From NCBI GenBank assembly GCA_018715105.1, contig DVMG01000166.1, positions 1 to 6,170 on the forward strand: a DNA stretch of 6,170 nucleotides, read 5' to 3'. Source of the DNA: Candidatus Ventricola intestinavium. GTDB taxonomy: Bacteria; Bacillota; Clostridia; Christensenellales; Aristaeellaceae. Made by a program: the position numbers and the translations under genes. How positions within the stretch are numbered: position 1 is the first letter of the stretch; the number at the start of each line of letters is the position of its first letter. The notes beneath the pieces were generated by a model. That model did not search any database. It saw only the letters and a list, made by a program, of their open reading frames with translations, and was not told the DNA's origin. This document shows positions 6,151 to 6,170 of this stretch, piece after piece.

Positions 6151-6170
6151 ATCCACCCCACGTGGGAAGA

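Overview
The window is GC-rich (about 60% by eye) and holds three complete protein genes. Two membrane-protein genes lie in tandem on the + strand (182-1651 and 1680-3890). One secreted hydrolase gene converges on them from the - strand (6053-4032). Strong purine-rich ribosome binding sites (AGGAGG, AAGGA), a near-consensus sigma-70-type promoter and the protein styles fit an anaerobic, high-GC Firmicute of the Clostridia (gut Christensenellales-like). That placement is inference, because no marker gene is present.

Region 1-181: the left edge holds at most the last 14 codons of an upstream gene. A promoter (TTGACA, 17 bp, TACAAT at 43-71) and a GC-rich leader follow. The leader can fold just ahead of the AGGAGG that serves gene 1. 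Region 182-3890: two paralogous proton-channel subunits of the complex I / Mrp antiporter / energy-converting hydrogenase superfamily, 28 bp apart. The first has about 14 membrane helices (NuoM/NuoN/MrpD-like). The second has about 16 and resembles NuoL/HyfB. Its long Arg-rich C-terminal stretch between the last two helices sits where NuoL carries its lateral helix. Both keep the Glu and Lys residues of the proton path. They probably form the membrane arm, or part of it, of an ion-pumping or antiport complex whose other subunits are not visible here.

Region 3891-4031: the convergent intergenic gap holds one perfect 13-bp hairpin with T-runs on both strands, a likely bidirectional terminator. 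Region 4032-6053 (- strand): a secreted serine hydrolase of the class C beta-lactamase / penicillin-binding-protein fold with a signal peptide and a long beta-rich C-terminal part. It has no evident functional link to the antiporter genes. Region 6054-6170: its upstream region, rich in short direct and inverted repeats and with no convincing promoter.

No RNA gene, CRISPR array, insertion sequence or prophage element was seen. The most unusual items are the apparently self-contained pair of antiporter-like subunits, the duplicated YRP motif in the C-terminal arm of the second, the structured leader, and the repeat cluster upstream of the hydrolase gene.
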